From positions 1 through 6,433 of the forward strand of contig JBKBQT010000074.1 of NCBI GenBank assembly GCA_046292445.1: a stretch of DNA of 6,433 bases, written 5' to 3'. A model generated the notes under the pieces. That model made no database searches and had not been told where the DNA came from. It worked only from the letters and a program-made list of their open reading frames with translations. Source of the stretch: CALIZF01 sp046292445. GTDB taxonomy: Bacteria > Pseudomonadota > Alphaproteobacteria > Rhodobacterales > Rhodobacteraceae. Shown one piece after another: positions 6,145 through 6,433 of the stretch. The first letter of the stretch is position 1; every line of letters starts with the position of its first letter. A program made the position numbers and the translations under genes.

Positions 6145-6433
6145 GGCAACGAGTCGAGGAACGGCAGCAGCGCCACAAGGAACGCCCCCGGCGCTTCCAC
6201 GCAAGGCAGGTGCCCTGCGCCGCGGATCAGATGGAAGCGGCTGCCGGCGATGAGACCGGCCGTCTCGCGCACGAGGTCGGGCGGGGTCGATCCGTCCTCC
6301 GACCCCGCAATGGCGAGCGCGGGCAGCGTCAGCCGTGCCGTCGTGGCCAGGAAATCGGCGCCCGCGATCGCCGCGCAGCAGCCCGCATAGCCCATCGCCG
6401 GTGTCCGGGTGAGCATGTGGCGCCAGGCCGCCA
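6138..6433 (-). CDS. Alpha/beta-hydrolase, C-terminal part, resembling 3-oxoadipate enol-lactonase (cut by right window edge)
   Basis: Only the last 97 codons are present; the frame is open to the window edge, so the ATG at 6414-6416 is internal rather than a start. The fragment reads AWRHMLTRTPAMGYAGCCAAIAGADF, then a strand and the acid of the catalytic triad (LAIAGSEDGSTPP, D46 of the fragment), then the catalytic histidine (GAGHLPCVEAP, H74), and ends FLDSLPD. The block GYAGCCAAIxxADF followed by GxxDxxTPP is characteristic of PcaD-type enol-lactonases, which hydrolyse 3-oxoadipate enol-lactone in the protocatechuate branch of the beta-ketoadipate pathway. The nucleophile elbow (GxSxG) lies outside the window, and no other pca gene is visible, so a general esterase or lactonase of this group is possible. 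It is the most upstream minus-strand gene seen here and may share a transcript with the transporter and dehydrogenase. Confidence 0.8.
   Translation of the reverse strand, partial: AAWRHMLTRTPAMGYAGCCAAIAGADFLATTARLTLPALAIAGSEDGSTPPDLVRETAGLIAGSRFHLIRGAGHLPCVEAPGAFLVALLPFLDSLPD

Noticed and set aside
4798..6390. Plus-strand 530-codon open frame opposite the transporter gene
   Set aside because: The highly charged, repetitive translation (many Arg, Gln, Glu, His, Gly) is typical of antisense to a GC-rich membrane-protein gene.

Overview
The window is very GC-rich (roughly 70% by eye) and densely packed with genes. Codon use, short gaps and protein families all suggest an alphaproteobacterium, most likely of the Rhodobacterales (Rhodobacter/Paracoccus-like). 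This taxonomic guess comes from composition and protein resemblance, not from a database search. Seven of the eight genes lie on the minus strand; only one small gene is on the plus strand.

Region 1 (1-1829, minus strand) is a compact TonB energisation operon, transcribed toward position 1: an ExbB/TolQ-type proton channel (1152-1829), two ExbD-type proteins (732-1142 and 336-728), and the N-terminal part of a TonB-like protein that runs off the left edge (1-339, GTG start). The genes are separated by 9 bp, 3 bp and a 4-bp overlap, so they are almost certainly cotranscribed. The first ExbD has the membrane aspartate needed for proton coupling (D30); the second has asparagine there (N20), so the stator would have two unlike ExbD subunits.

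Region 2 (1830-2026) is a 197-bp gap with GC-rich hairpins and one weak -10-like site ahead of exbB. Region 3 (2027-3265, minus) is an enolase-superfamily protein of the mandelate racemase / sugar-acid dehydratase type, with Gly where the first metal-binding Asp is normally found.

Region 4 (3291-3716, plus) is a lone GNAT acetyltransferase. Its start lies 25 bp from the divergent dehydratase start, and its last 61 bp overlap, antisense, the end of the next gene. Region 5 (3656-6433, minus) reads alpha/beta hydrolase (3-oxoadipate enol-lactonase-like, cut by the right edge), then a TetA-like MFS transporter, then a zinc alcohol dehydrogenase. The last two overlap by 4 bp (ATGA) and are probably translationally coupled. 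Dehydratase, dehydrogenase, lactonase-like hydrolase and transporter would fit small-molecule (sugar-acid, lactone or aromatic) metabolism, but no substrate can be read from the sequence.

I found no RNA genes, insertion sequences, CRISPR arrays or phage genes. I do not see a clearly new system. The most interesting points are residue changes at catalytic or coupling positions in three familiar proteins, and the tight antisense arrangement around the acetyltransferase.
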